The notes under the pieces: model-generated
The model's input: the letters and a program-made list of their open reading frames with translations, nothing else
What the model was told of the DNA's origin: nothing
Database searches by the model: none
Program-made: the position numbers and the translations under genes
Assembly (NCBI GenBank): GCA_949752795.1
Contig: OX457056.1
Location: forward strand, 89,922,942-89,986,941
Length of the DNA stretch: 64,000 nucleotides
Origin: Hyperoodon ampullatus
Taxonomy: Eukaryota > Chordata > Mammalia > Artiodactyla > Ziphiidae
Direction of reading: 5' to 3'
Shown here: positions 25,792 through 36,447 of the stretch, one piece after another
Position numbering within the stretch: position 1 is the stretch's first letter
How the letters are laid out: each line of letters starts with the position of its first letter

Positions 25792-26250
25792 TGTTATGGG
25801 TTGATTGTGTCCCCCTGTAAAATTCATATATTGAAATCCTAATCCCCAATATATCAGAACAAGATCTTATTTGGAGATAAGGTCTTTACAGAGGTCAACA
25901 ACTTAAAATGAGGCCAGTATGGTGAGCCCTAATCCAATATGACTGGGTATCCTCATGAAAAGGGAAACTTGGAGACAGGCATGCACACAAAGGGTGAAGA
26001 TGAAGACAAAGATCAGAATTAGGCTTCTATAGGCCAAGAATGCCAAAGATTGCCAGCAAAACACCAGAATCCAAGCGAGAGGCATTCTCTCTCACAGCCC
26101 TCAGAAGGAACCAACCATCCCAATACCTTGATCTTAGACTTCTAGCCTCCAGAACTGTAAGACAATAAACTTCTGTCAATAAACTTCTTGGCTTGTTGAA
26201 GCCACCCAATTTGTGGTACCTTTTTATGGCTGCCCTAGGAAGCTAATACA
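25792..26250 (+). mobile_element. Solitary LTR, MaLR/MLT1-like
   Basis: A TG...CA bounded segment from 'TGTTATGGGTTGATTGTGTC' to 'CCTAGGAAGCTAATACA'. A polyadenylation-like ACAATAAACTTCTG lies near the 3' end. It is an ancient endogenous-retrovirus-like LTR without internal genes. Family naming is by recollection. Confidence 0.65.
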
Positions 26251-26767
26251 ATAATCCAGACCTGATATGATGGTGGTCTGGATTAGGATTATAGCATAAA
26301 GATGATGAGAGGCAGTTGGGTTCAAGCTATATTTTGAAAGAAGATCCTACAGAACTTACTGCTAGAGTAAAAGTGGGAGGAATTAAGGATGACTCCCAGG
26401 TTTGGTGCATTAGCAAACCAATGGATAATGATGCCTCTTACTGAGATGCGGAAAATTTGTGAAGCATACAATTATTTGCTAAGTGGGAGAGATAAGGACT
26501 CAAGTTTTGTTCTGGCCATGTAAAGTAGAATGTTTATTATACATTCAAATGGACACTTCATCTAAGCATTTAAATATGTTTGAGGTTGGTGGGTTGGGAG
26601 AAAATCTGGGCTGTGCTAGAGATATAAATTTGGAAGTTATGAATAAATATTTGATATTCATATCAATATTTGGTATTCATATTTGTTCAAATATAAACAA
26701 GTATTTGAAACCATGTGATTAGATGATTGTATACAGATAAGAAAGCCAAGAATTAGGTCCTTATCTG

Positions 26768-27116
26768 ATCATGGGCTGCTATAACAAACTACCATAGACT
26801 GGGTGGCTTAAACAACAGTTATTTCTCATAGTTGTTGAGGCTCGAAGTCAAAGATTAGGGAACTAGCATGGTCAGGGTCTGGTGAAGATCCCCTTCCTCG
26901 TTTACAGATGGTGGTCTTATTGTTGTATCTTTACATGGCAGAGGGAGAGAGGGCTAGCTTTCTTTCTCTTCTCATAAGGACACTCAGCCCAACATGGGTT
27001 TCACCCTCATGACCTAATCACCTCCCAAGGGCCCCACCTCCTAATAGCACCTTATTAGGGGTGAGATTTTCAACATGTGGAAATTAGGGGGACACAACTG
27101 TGCAGTCCACAACACA
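26768..27116 (-). mobile_element. LTR-like repeat, antisense, MaLR-type
   Basis: 'GGGCTGCTATAACAAACTAC', 'ACTGGGTGGCTTAAACAACA' and 'CCTAATCACCTCCCAAGGGC' mark the reverse of a common MaLR-type LTR. It is the same family as 46519-46882. No coding content. Confidence 0.6.
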
Positions 27117-27619
27117 CCTGGAGAACTAAAACATTTAGGGGCCTAAAAGAGGGGAAGCTGCAAAAAAAGAAAGAGAAGGGTAGGTCAGTGACATAAGAAT
27201 TTTTTTTGTTATTTTAAAAGAAAAGTGAAGAAAGTATTTTAAGGATGTAGTAATCAAATACTAGGGAGGGTTCCAGTGAGTTAGAAACTGAAAATCCACC
27301 ACTGGATTTGGCAAGATGGAAGTCACTGAAGACTTTGGTAAGTGTCATTTCTGTAGTGGCCTTGATGACAACCCAACTGGAGTGACCTGAGGGAAATACA
27401 GGAAGTGTAAAAGTGGAGACAGTGACTGTAGGAAACTCTTTTAGGAGTTTTACTGTGAGTACTAGCCAAAATGGGGCAAGAGTTGAAGAGGGATGTGAAG
27501 TCAAGAGAAGGGGGTTTAAGTCCGTGACACTAAGGCATGTTTGATGAAGGGAATGATCCAGCAAAAAGAGAGAAATTGATGAAAAATAGAAATGATGATT
27601 TTAAAGTAAAGTCTTTGAC

Positions 27620-27957
27620 AGAATAAAGACACAGACCTACTAGAGAATGGACTTGAGGATATCGGGAGGGGGAAGGGTAAGCTGTGACAAAGTGAGAGAG
27701 TGGCATGGACATATAGACACTACCAAATGTAAAATAGATAGCTAGTGGGAAGCAGCTACATAGCACAGGGAGATCAGCTCAGTGCTTTGTGACCACCTAG
27801 AGGGGTGGGATAGGGAGGGTGAGAGGGAGGCAGATGCAAGAGGGAAGAGATATGGGAACATATGTATAACTGATTCACTTTGTTATAAAGCAGAAACTAA
27901 CACACCATTGTAAAGCAATTATACTCCAATAAAGATGTTAAAAAAATAAATGCATCT
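27620..27957 (+). mobile_element. L1 3' UTR, short insertion
   Basis: Runs from 'AAGACACAGACCTACTAGAG' to 'CCAATAAAGATGTTAAAAAA'. Near-duplicate flanks AAAGTCTTTGACA (27607-27619) and a related AAAGTCTTTGAAA just after 27957 suggest a target duplication. It is highly similar to the 3' ends at 33417-34082 and 50772-51581. Confidence 0.85.
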
Positions 27958-30559
27958 AAAATAAAGTCTTTGAAAGATAAATGGAAATATGATTGCCCTT
28001 AAAAAGGAACAAGGACACATCCCTCACCATAACTCAAGTGAAAGGAGGGAACGTGGCCACAGATACAGGTAACTTGTTGGAATTAAGGGTGAGACAAGGC
28101 AAAACATATAATGATGTCTATTTTCTACATAAAGAATGAGGTGAGACCAGAGAAGGGTGAAGGAGATTTGGGGAGAGAGGAGAAGATGTCAAATAGTTGA
28201 GGATGGAAAAGTGGCTTTACTGTGAACATACACTGGATGGGTGCCATATTGTTAGATGCTCATTTGAGATTCAAGATCATACATTTGACATGAGCTCAGT
28301 TAGCAGTCTGGTGTGTGATATTCGCCAGCAATGACCAGCTGTTCAGGTGTAGGTGCAGAGTACGTGGATAGTTGCAGGACAAGAAGAAACAAGTAAGTAA
28401 CTACAAAGATTAGAAGGGGAAGAACTCCCAGTTTCTGTGAGCCTCCAAAACTACGGGAATTGGCCTAACTTTTAGGCCAACTGCTGGCTACATCCTAGAC
28501 CCAGACATTTTTCCACTGGAGCAGTGAGGATGCAGAGAATGCCTCCTTAGGGGGCAGGGCAGTGGGGAGCATGGAGTCAGGTCAGGGTCACCACAATTGC
28601 TCACTCACCGGTGATGCTGGAAAACAGCACCCCAGGGGAGGTATGGATCCAAAATGGAGAATTCCTATTTTAGTGGACATTAGTACTTGATGGGAATGGA
28701 TCAAATCTCTCAAGTAGACAGAATGGAAAGAAAAAATTGCAAATGAATGGCATGGTTTATATGCACCTAGAAGATAAAGAAGTAACCATGAGAACACGAC
28801 ATGGGCTCAGTAATAAAACGTCAGACCAAACCTCTCACTTCTTTTCCTGACTGTATTAAAAGACTGTTAGATCAGTACAGGTGGGTAAGTCAATGGCTTT
28901 TTTCTGTGGAGAATGAGAAAGGGAGCTGTCTAGAAATAGGTGAAAAGGTTATTGAGTAATATTAAGGGTCCAATGGATGCTGAAAGTCAGGCATGATACT
29001 AATCTGCATCCTTGGGTAATGTTCTCCTCAGTTCGGAAGAGCATGAATATAGGATTGAAAACATGCTCTTCATATTGACTCTTAGTTGGAGGTCTGCGTG
29101 GTGTGTATGGCAGAAAGATCTAGGGGCAAAGAAGTTGAAGGTCCTGGTGAGAGCACTGAAGTGATGATCCCAGTGCCCTAGGTTACCTGGAGAAAGAAAC
29201 AAGATGAGGAGGAGACAGATGGACTGAGACAATAGGAGGAGGTGCGCAGACAAGCAAACACAAGTCTTGTTGGAGTGAAGAGCTGGTGTGGTAGAAATCA
29301 AGACATGGGTGACCTGGCAGGGTTAAGGGTTGTGATCATATAGTAAAAGGATAGTTTTTCATGCAGATTTCCTGGAGAGGAATCAGACACTTCTGATAAT
29401 TACTAGTTGTGTGCCAACCTAGGAAGTTCATCCTTAAGTCTCCTGGAGGTGGAAGAAGGCAGGGAAATTGCTTGTAAAATTACCCCTGAAACTCAAGGTC
29501 TTTCTTCCTTAGAGCTGTGGAAATTGAATTGTTACCATGGCATCTGGGACTTCATCTGATCAACTTAGTACCTCATGTTTTTAATTTTCCTTTGGGATTT
29601 TTAAATACCTTTCCATGCAGGAGCAAGACATGTCCTTTTTTTCCACGAATATAATTAAAAGAGACAGGCTTGAAAAGAACTACAGATGGGTCACACTGGC
29701 CCTTGCCAAAGTATGGAATCAGGATATGAAGTAAATCCCATTAATTGCAGCAATTGATGGATCCTACAGAGAGTAAGGCTTACAATTAGAGGTTCTCAAA
29801 AGTTTTCAGGGCCACTGGAAAGATTGTAAAATAGAACCAAAGTTATTAGCACACATTCAAGAAAAGACTTGTTTGAAGTTGGGCAATTTCTAACTTCTTA
29901 TGGATAGGCCAGGCCCCACTTGACAGTTCTGTGAAGTCTAATGTTCCATGAAATTTTACCAGGGCCTTTGATAGAATATCCATTTCCTTAATTATAAACA
30001 CATTTCTTCTCTATTGCAAGGTTTCTCCTTAACTTCACAGATCTGTTAGTGAAAGACAAAACTTGGATACCACATATGGAAATGACAAAAGCGGTGCATG
30101 AACTGGATGAATTAGCATATAAAGTGTTATTCCCTTAAAGAGCTGTTGGATTCATTTAGGTAATTGTCTTTTGATAAATGTACTCTTGCTAGTACAATCT
30201 TCTGCTTATCATGGAGTTATAAATCAGAACTGGAAAAGACATCTGGAAACATCTGGCCCCTTCCAAAGCAATAACATTGCAATGTATTTCCTGACATACT
30301 ACACAGACTCTTCCAATCATCTGGGGTCGTTCTTACACATTAAAAGTTCTCAAGAGGAGGTTCTGGTTTGATTTTTTTACATTATATTTCCCCAAAAAGA
30401 GAAATCAAATAGCTAGATATACACATTTCCATTTTATAATCACTTCTCATATTCTAATTACTTGTTTAAATGTCTGTCTCACTAGGTTAGCATTCCAAGA
30501 AAGGAAACATATATTCATTTCTTTAACCCCCATATGGAGATGAATATACGTTCTGGGAC

Positions 30560-30960
30560 TCTATTCTGTAGAAACAAGAGTACCAATAGGTGAATAGCTT
30601 TGCATAAGAAGATGTATTGCAGTGTTGTTAAAGTGATAGCAAACTGGAACTAACGTGAATGTCCATCAACTAACGTGAATGTCTATCAATGTCAATAAAA
30701 AAAAGTATGGTGAATCTCTATGATGGAATATCATTTAGCTTTGAAAAAGAATGAGCTAGAGCTCCATCAATTGATTTGGAGGGGATGTCCATTATATACT
30801 GCTACATGAGAAAAGAAACTTACAAACAAAAGTGTAGCATGTGATTTCAAATTGTAAAAATAAATGACACCCTGTGAAAAATATGTGTTTACAGATGTGG
30901 AGGAACAATCACTAGGGGTGATCTTGAGGATGATGAGAAAGCAAAGGAGAGAGAGTATGG
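30560..30960 (+). mobile_element. Old L1 3' end
   Basis: Diverged L1 ORF2-tail phrases ('CAAACTGGAACTAACGTGAA', 'GATGGAATATCATTTAGC') are present. It contains a short internal tandem copy of an ACTAACGTGAATGTC unit near 30647-30685. Confidence 0.55.
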
Positions 30961-31035
30961 AAGGAGATAAAAATTGAGCTAGCAAAATGAAAAAATATTC
31001 ATGCCATAATGCTAAGGGAAAAGTCAGAATGCATG

Positions 31036-31385
31036 CGTTTTTTTGTTGTTGTTTTATTTATTTTTGGCTGCGTTGGGTCTTCGTTGCTGTGCGCAGGCTT
31101 TCTCTAGTTGCAGTGAGTGGGGGCTACTCTCCATTGTAGTGCGTGGGCTTCTCATTGCGGTGGCTTCTCTTATTGTGGAGCATGGGCTCTAGGCACACAG
31201 GCTTCAGTAGTTGTGGCTCGTGGGCTCAGTAGCTGTGGCTCGCGGGCTCTAGAGTGCAGGCTCAGTAGTGGCGCATGGACTTAGTTGCTCCGCGGCATGT
31301 GGGATCTTCCCAGACCAGGGCTCCAACCAGTGTCCCCTGAATTGGCAGGCGGATTCTTAACCACTGCACCACCAGGGAAGTCCCT
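31036..31385 (-). mobile_element. Long CHR-type SINE (CHR-1-like), antisense
   Basis: A 350-bp tRNA-derived SINE in reverse, ending 'ACCACTGCACCACCAGGGAA'. It has the repeated 'GTAGTTGTGGCTCGTGGGCT' middle typical of the longer CHR form. Flanking GAATGCATG copies lie at 31027-31035 and 31386-31394. Confidence 0.82.
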
Positions 31386-31429
31386 GAATGCATGTTTTTA
31401 GTAATAATATTTTAAAAAGAAAAATTTAC

Positions 31430-31605
31430 CTTTATTGATGTCTTACTGATTGGTATCAGGCATGGTTCTTAAGGTTTTACATAGGCTATCTCACTTGATG
31501 CCTGCACCAACCCTGTGAGTTAAGGACTGTTATTTCCCTCATTTCATAGATGAGGAAACTTGGCCCAAAGAAGTTCATAAATTGACACAGTAAGTGGCAA
31601 AGCTG
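31430..31605 (-). repeat. MIR relic
   Basis: 'TAGATGAGGAAACTTGGCCC', 'AAGAAGTTCATAAATTGACA' and 'CAGTAAGTGGCAAAGCTGAG' are the antisense MIR core. Confidence 0.65.
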
Positions 31606-31794
31606 AGAAAAAATAATAATAGACAAATAGGCAAAAAAATGAAATTGCATTTTTTCTACAAATTAACCTGGTAAAATGAAAATAATCAATTTAATGAGGT
31701 GATAGAACTGTGAGTTATTTGTGTTAAATTTTTGCTATTATTTATTATTACTTTTAAATAAAGTAAAATTATTAAAAATAAAAAGAAGAAAATG

Positions 31795-32230
31795 GGTGGT
31801 ATGGTGGTTTTTCAAACATGTCTTCAAATACTTTGCCACTCCTCTCGCTGAGAGAAGAGTTCTATGTTTCTTCCCTTTGAATCTGGGTGGGGCTGTGACA
31901 GCTCTGACCAACTCCATAGTGTAAGTAATGTTGTGTGTCTCTGGAGGCTGGATCAAAAAAGGCTTCCTCCTGGCTCCCTTTTTGGGACTCTCACTTTGGA
32001 GGATGCTGTGAGTCTCATTTGGAGAGAAACAAATGCCCCTGCCAACAGGCAGCATCCACTGCCAGACTTCAGGTGGTGCCAGCCCCTAGAACCTTAGTAC
32101 CTTCCGGCAGAGTCCCCAGACATTGCTGAGCAGAGACAAACCACAAGCTATTTCCTGTCTAGTTGTCTAATCTCCAGAATCTTCCTGGGCATAAAAAATG
32201 GTTGTTGTTTGTTGTTGTTATTTTGTTATT
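31795..32230 (+). mobile_element. MLT1-like solitary LTR
   Basis: 'TTTGAATCTGGGTGGGGCTG', 'CCAGACATTGCTGAGCAGAG' and 'CTCCAGAATCTTCCTGGGC' then 'AAAAAATGGTTGTTGTTTG' follow the MLT1 (ERVL-MaLR) LTR order. No internal genes. Confidence 0.65.
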
Positions 32231-32289
32231 GTTTGGTTAGGAGTCTTTTTTTTTTTTTTTTGCTCCTAAAATATACAACAACAGTTGAA

Positions 32290-32775
32290 ATAGACAAGGA
32301 CCTTCTGCAGTGATGTTTGTCAACTTGGGGTAGGTTTCCCCTTGGTCTTATTTTTCTGCTCTCTTTAGGTATTTTGCAATGATTAATTTTATGTGACAAG
32401 TGGCTGGACTGTGGTGCTCCAATATTTGGCCAAACATTTTTCTGGATGTTTCTGTGAAGGTGTTTTTTTGGAAGAGATTAGCATTCAAAATGGTGGACTA
32501 TTAGTAAAGCAGGTTACCCTCCATAATGTGGGTGGGCCTTACCCAATAAGTTGGAGACTTTCATAGAGCAAAGACTGATTTCCCCAGAGCAAGAAGGAGT
32601 TCTGCCAGCATGCTGCCTTTGGACTTGAACTGCAGCTCTTCCCTGAGTCTCCAGCCTGCCTGCCACCCCATCAGACTTTAGACTCACCAAGCCTCCAGGA
32701 ATGTTTGCCAATTCCCGGAAAACTCTTTCTCTCTCTCTCTCATTGGTCTGTTTCTCTGGACAGCCCTGACTAACA
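32290..32775 (+). repeat. Interspersed repeat, family not named with certainty
   Basis: 'ATGATTAATTTTATGTGACA', 'GGTGGGCCTTACCCAATAAG' and 'TCTGTTTCTCTGGACAGCCC' match a widespread mammalian repeat I recognise by wording. I cannot assign its name safely. Confidence 0.5.
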
Positions 32776-32778
32776 CAC

Positions 32779-32780
<2 letters not shown>

Positions 32781-32838
<58 letters not shown>
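32781..32838. repeat. (TA)n microsatellite
   Basis: About 58 bases of pure TA dinucleotide, directly followed by the roughly 37-T tail of an antisense SINE. Confidence 0.95.
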
Positions 32839-32877
<39 letters not shown>

Positions 32878-33069
32878 AGCACGCAGGCCTCTCACTGTTG
32901 TGGTCTCTCCCGTTGCGGAGCACAGGCTCTGGACGTGCAGGCTCAGCGGCCATGGCTCACAGGCCCAGCTGCTCCGCCGGGCATGTGGGATCTTCCCAGA
33001 CCGGGGCACGAACCCGTGTCCCCTGCATCGGCAGGCGGACTCTCAACCACTGCGCCACCAGGGAAGCCC
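32839..33069 (-). mobile_element. CHR-type SINE (CHR-2-like), antisense
   Basis: A poly-T tail then the full SINE in reverse, ending 'CCACTGCGCCACCAGGGAAG'. B-box complement GGCACGAACCCG is present. Flanks CACATAATATA (about 32775) and CACATATTATA (about 33069) may be the duplication. Confidence 0.88.
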
Positions 33070-33416
33070 CACATATTATACTTTTCACTCTACTTCCCAA
33101 ACTCCTCACCAATTCCTCAAGCATCCTAACCTCACTGTAGTATCTACGTAAGTCTGCTCTGTTTAAATTCATATGCATTTGATGTATTTAAGAGGGCTAG
33201 AAAAGAGACTAAAGCTGGCTAGAGAGTCAATCTTCTAAACTTCTTCCTCTTCCTCCCTCCTTAGGACACAAATCATAAGCAATATACATCTGTTGCCAAT
33301 AAATGAGCAGCACCTATATAGGATGATAACACCAAGGGTAGAAAAATCTAAGCAGATGAGGACCTGGAAAGGAGATCAACTGTGGATTTTGCACTGAATT
33401 ACAGAATGCCATATGG

Positions 33417-34082
33417 GCACATACCCTGAGAAAACCATAATTCAAAAACAGTCATGTACCAAAATGTTCACTGCAGCTGTATTTACAATAGCCAGGAGAT
33501 GGAAGCAACCTAAGTGTCCATCATCGGATGAATAGATAAAGAAGATGTGGCACATATATACAATGGAATATTACTCAGCCATAAAAAGAAACGAAATTGA
33601 GTTATTTGTAGTGAGGTGGATGGACCTACAGTCTGTCATACAGAGTGAAGTAAGTCAGAAAGAGAAAAACAAATACCATGTGCCAACACATATATATGGA
33701 ATCTAAGAAAAAAAAAAGAAGTCATGAAGAACCTAGGGGCAAGACGGGAATAAAGACACAGACCTACTAGAGAATGGACTTGAGGATATCGGGAGGGGGA
33801 AGGGTAAGCTGGGACAAAGTGAGAGAGTGGCATGGACATATATACACTACCAAACGTAAAATAGATAGCTAGTGGGAAGCAGCCGCATAGCACAGGGAGA
33901 TCAGCTCAGTGCTTTGTGGCCACCTAGAGGGGTGGGATAGGGAGGGTGGGAGGGAGGGAGATGCAAGAGGGAGGGGATATGGGGATATATGTATATGTAT
34001 AGCTGATTCACTTTGTTATAAAGCAGAAACTAACACACCATTGTAAAGCAATTATACTCCAATAAAGATGTTAAAAAAAAAA
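33417..34082 (+). mobile_element. Young L1 3' end next to CORIN His exon
   Basis: ORF2 tail ('CATATACAATGGAATATTAC', around 33555) and 3' UTR to 'CCAATAAAGATGTTAAAAAA'. It ends 52 bases short of the exon's GTAAGC donor. L1 is on the plus strand, opposite to CORIN. Confidence 0.88.
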
Positions 34083-34134
34083 ATACCCAAGTGACAAAAT
34101 GATCAGGCAAAGCAAAAGAAAAGGTGCAGCTTAC

Positions 34135-34309
34135 CCCTCGAAGCAGTGGGCAACTGTCAGAACCCACTTCTTGGCAATGAGGACACAGCCACAAATGTGA
34201 CCACTGGGTTCACTCTGCAGGGAACACTGCCAGGGCCACCTTCCTGGGCGGCTCGTCCGACCCCCAAGGATCCTCTTGTTCATTCGGGCAGCAGGGCGGC
34301 GCCCACAGT
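34135..34309 (-). CDS. CORIN: CORIN protease exon 1 (activation site, catalytic His)
   Basis: A 175-bp exon with acceptor TTGGTAG (AG at 34311-34310) and donor GTAAGC (34134-34129). It completes the split Asp of D-C-G-R-R-P, then reads ARMNKRILGGRTSRPGRWPW, CSLQSEPSGHICGCVLIA and KKWVLTVAHCFEG. R-I-L-G-G is the zymogen cleavage site; in mammals PCSK6 performs this activation (established knowledge). The Cys of DCGRRP tethers the propeptide. LTVAHC carries the triad His. All expected Cys are present and the frame is open. An L1 element ends about 52 bp past the donor in the following intron. Confidence 0.98.
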
Positions 34310-34461
34310 CTACCAAGGAGCAGGAAACAGTATGTGACTCACTACCAAAACCAGCTCGATGCTTGCATCTTTGCTGTCATGTACAAGTGATCATTTTTTC
34401 CCTTGAGCCAATCCAGTTAAATTAAGTTCATATCCCATTGTTACACCACTAATTCGCTCAC
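34310..34461 (-). other. CORIN: CORIN short intron (152 bp)
   Basis: A minimal-length intron between the 50-bp SRCR exon and the His exon, with donor GTGAGC (34461-34456) and acceptor TAG at 34312-34310. It holds no repeat that I recognise. Confidence 0.93.
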
Positions 34462-34511
34462 CTTGTTTAGTACATAGAAGAGAAATCTTACTTCTGCTGT
34501 GACAGGACTGC
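34462..34511 (-). CDS. CORIN: CORIN SRCR microexon (50 bp)
   Basis: A small exon that ORF length alone would miss. On the minus strand the acceptor ATCTAG (AG at 34513-34512) is followed by one base completing the phase-2 Gly, then QSCHSRSKISLLCTKQ, then a lone G before GTGAGC. That G joins AC of the next exon to make Asp (D-C-G-R-R-P). Phase 2 in and phase 1 out fit both neighbours exactly. It contributes the last two Cys of the scavenger-receptor cysteine-rich domain and the linker to the propeptide Cys. Only one residue (His for the human Glu of QSCESRS) differs from the human segment as I recall it. Confidence 0.96.
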
Positions 34512-35019
34512 CTAGATTTGGAAACATAAAAGGGCATAATATTCAGTTACATATTTATTGTTCACTTCAAACACTTTACCAGTGAAAGGCAAGAAATAGC
34601 TTATACTTAAGTCAGGAATTCTCAAGGCAGGGCTGTGGTCAGATATCACCTTGGAGGTGGAGGTATATGAAGGATGTACTTGTTTTAAGTGTATTTAATA
34701 TCATCATTATACACTTTCACATTTGTGGGAAGAGAAACTATTGTTAGCAAAGTTTCCCACATCATCTTGGCTGGTGGCACCACCCATAATACTGACTCAA
34801 TGATTTTCAAAGTAGGGAGAGGAAAAGGAAAGGCATTAGTCTGCTTCTCAGAATGTATGGTGAGGAGGAAGCATGTCAGACTTTTATGCTTATGAAGAGG
34901 ACATGTATGTCCAAATGATGCTGAGAAATAGCTTGAGAGAAATAAAATATTACTTCAGAAAGTTAGAGAACAGAGAAAGGAATTGAATATTTAGACTAGA
35001 AAAGAATCTTGAGACTTTT

Positions 35020-35290
35020 TTTATTATCTTTTTTTTAAGTTGAAGTATAGTTGATTTATAATATTGTGTTAGTTTCAGGTATACACCATAGTGATTCACT
35101 TTTTTTCTGACTATATTCCATTATAGGTTATTATAAGATATTGAATATAATTTCCCATACTATACAGTAAATCTTTATTGCTTATCTGTTTTATGTATAC
35201 TAGTCTGTTATCTGTTAATCCCATACTCCTAATTTGTCCCTCCCTCCGTCCCTTTCCCCTTTGGTAACCATATATTTGTTTTCTATGTTG
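35020..35290 (-). mobile_element. Antisense L1 3' UTR fragment
   Basis: 'TTGAAGTATAGTTGATTTAT' to 'TCCCTTTCCCCTTTGGTAAC' is the reverse of L1 3' UTR. Confidence 0.82.
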
Positions 35291-35789
35291 CTGGGGCTTT
35301 CAGTGTTAAACTGTGTATCTATGATTAGCTGACAGGAGGAAGGGGATTAAATTCATCCCATGTAACTCTAGATGGCAGGATCAGAATCAGTAGGGAGAAC
35401 TTATAGAAAAAGTGCATTCAGGAAAGGAAGAACTTTCTAAAAATTAGAGTTTAGCTTTGAAGGCAAGAACATGGTTTAAGCATCTATCGATGTGGCTGCA
35501 CAAAAGAATTCAGCTTAGGGTACACTAAGTTTTAACCACAAAGTTCTCTTCCAAGCATTTATTCACAATGCAAATTTAAAAGAAAAAAAAACATGTTGGG
35601 ACTGTCAAAAATACTATGACATGCTTAGAACCCTAGATATGTCAGAAGAAAGAAAAACAACCTTAACTATGTCATTTCCACATTCCTTTTTGAAGATCTA
35701 CTGTATTTTCCATTTCTTGCTAAATTTGCATGGGGATATGTGTATACAATAAATTATATAATACAGAAAAGGCACATTTGCGTTTTGCC

Positions 35790-36030
35790 TTCTCACAACC
35801 TGAAGTCATATCTCCTCCTCACTCTCTATTTCGTTATCCTTAGTTTGTTTGTAACACTTCCAAATATCTGAAATTCATTTTGTTTATTACTAGCTTAGAG
35901 TCTCTCTGTCCACCTCTACAATGTATGTTTCCTGAGACCACGGTCCTTGGCCCCCTCATCCACTTCTACATCCCCGCAGAGCTTAACAATGAACCCGGCA
36001 TAGAAGAGATACAAATAATTAGTTGTTATT
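35790..36030 (+). mobile_element. LINE L2 3' tail
   Basis: It shows the diverged L2 tail layout: 'CTTAGAGTCTCTCTGTCC', 'CAATGTATGTTTCCTGAGAC' and 'GCAGAGCTTAACAATGAACC'. Confidence 0.5.
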
Positions 36031-36186
36031 TGTTAGATCTTAAAGTCATAGCTTTTAGGAACAGGAAAAGACCAAAGACTATGTATCTCAACTCTTATTT
36101 TAAAGGAAATCGCGGTTTATAGGATCACATATCTAGTTAGCAAGGCAGGACTAGGACAGGTCCACCAACTCCCAACTTAGAATGAG

Positions 36187-36187
36187 T

Positions 36188-36218
<31 letters not shown>

Positions 36219-36233
36219 CCTACCTATCTATCT
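36187..36233. repeat. (TCTA)n tetranucleotide microsatellite
   Basis: About eleven TATC/TACC units, with two TACC variants inside. Confidence 0.95.
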
Positions 36234-36447
36234 GAACTGAAAGGGATTTTCTGGCAGTCCCAGTTTGGGGAAACAAATCACTGTTGAAAGACTCAGGTCA
36301 TTGGAGGAAGTGCTTCAGTTGACAACTATTCAGAAATTTGGTTGCAAGTTTGATCTATGGGGAAAATGTCAAGACATTACAAAGAGAAATGGCCCACCTT
36401 TAGTATTATTCTTTAGAATTCTTATGTACTGATTTCTCTAACATTTA

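Larger units (their letters stand above)
25180..29330 (-). mobile_element. Long antisense LINE L2 relic, multiply interrupted
   Basis: In plus orientation one reads the complement of L2 in continuous order. The 3' UTR is marked by 'CAAGTAGAAAGGTCCTAAGG' and 'AAACAGGTGGTGACGTGGTA'. Next comes 'AAGGATGACTCCCAGGTTTG', then 'CTAGAGATATAAATTTGGAA'. The RT core follows around 27230-27590 ('GATTTGGCAAGATGGAAGTC', 'GGGAATGATCCAGCAAAAAG'), then less clear sequence to about 29330. It is interrupted by LTRs at 25792-26250 and 26768-27116 and by an L1 at 27620-27957. The outer limits are approximate. Confidence 0.65.
17705..34134 (-). other. CORIN: CORIN intron between His and Asp exons (16.4 kb)
   Basis: The donor is GTAAGC (34134-34129) and the acceptor TTTTAG. 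Contents in plus coordinates: L2 (18240-19360), MER5A (19634-19790), L1 with internal inverted L1 (20032-20699), pyrimidine tract (20989-21130), unassigned sequence (21150-23150, apart from a short poly-A), MIR-like (23160-23365), L1 plus SINE (23905-24775), long antisense L2 interrupted by two LTRs and an L1 (25180-29330), unassigned (29330-30550), old L1 (30560-30960), SINE (31036-31385), MIR (31430-31605), MLT1-like LTR (31795-32230), another interspersed repeat (32290-32775), TA tract plus SINE (32781-33069), and a young L1 (33417-34082). Confidence 0.9.

Noticed and set aside
25792..27116. Possible endogenous retrovirus because of two LTR-like segments about 0.5 kb apart.
   Set aside because: They are in opposite orientation and of different type, and what lies between them is L2 sequence, not gag, pol or env. 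I see two independent solitary LTRs.
32514..33178. Overlapping frames with poly-Lys and Tyr-Ile repeats, and frames through the SINE.
   Set aside because: They translate a (TA)n tract, a poly-A/T tail and a SINE; the same SINE frames recur at 45825-46188, 47969-48330 and 62673-63072.
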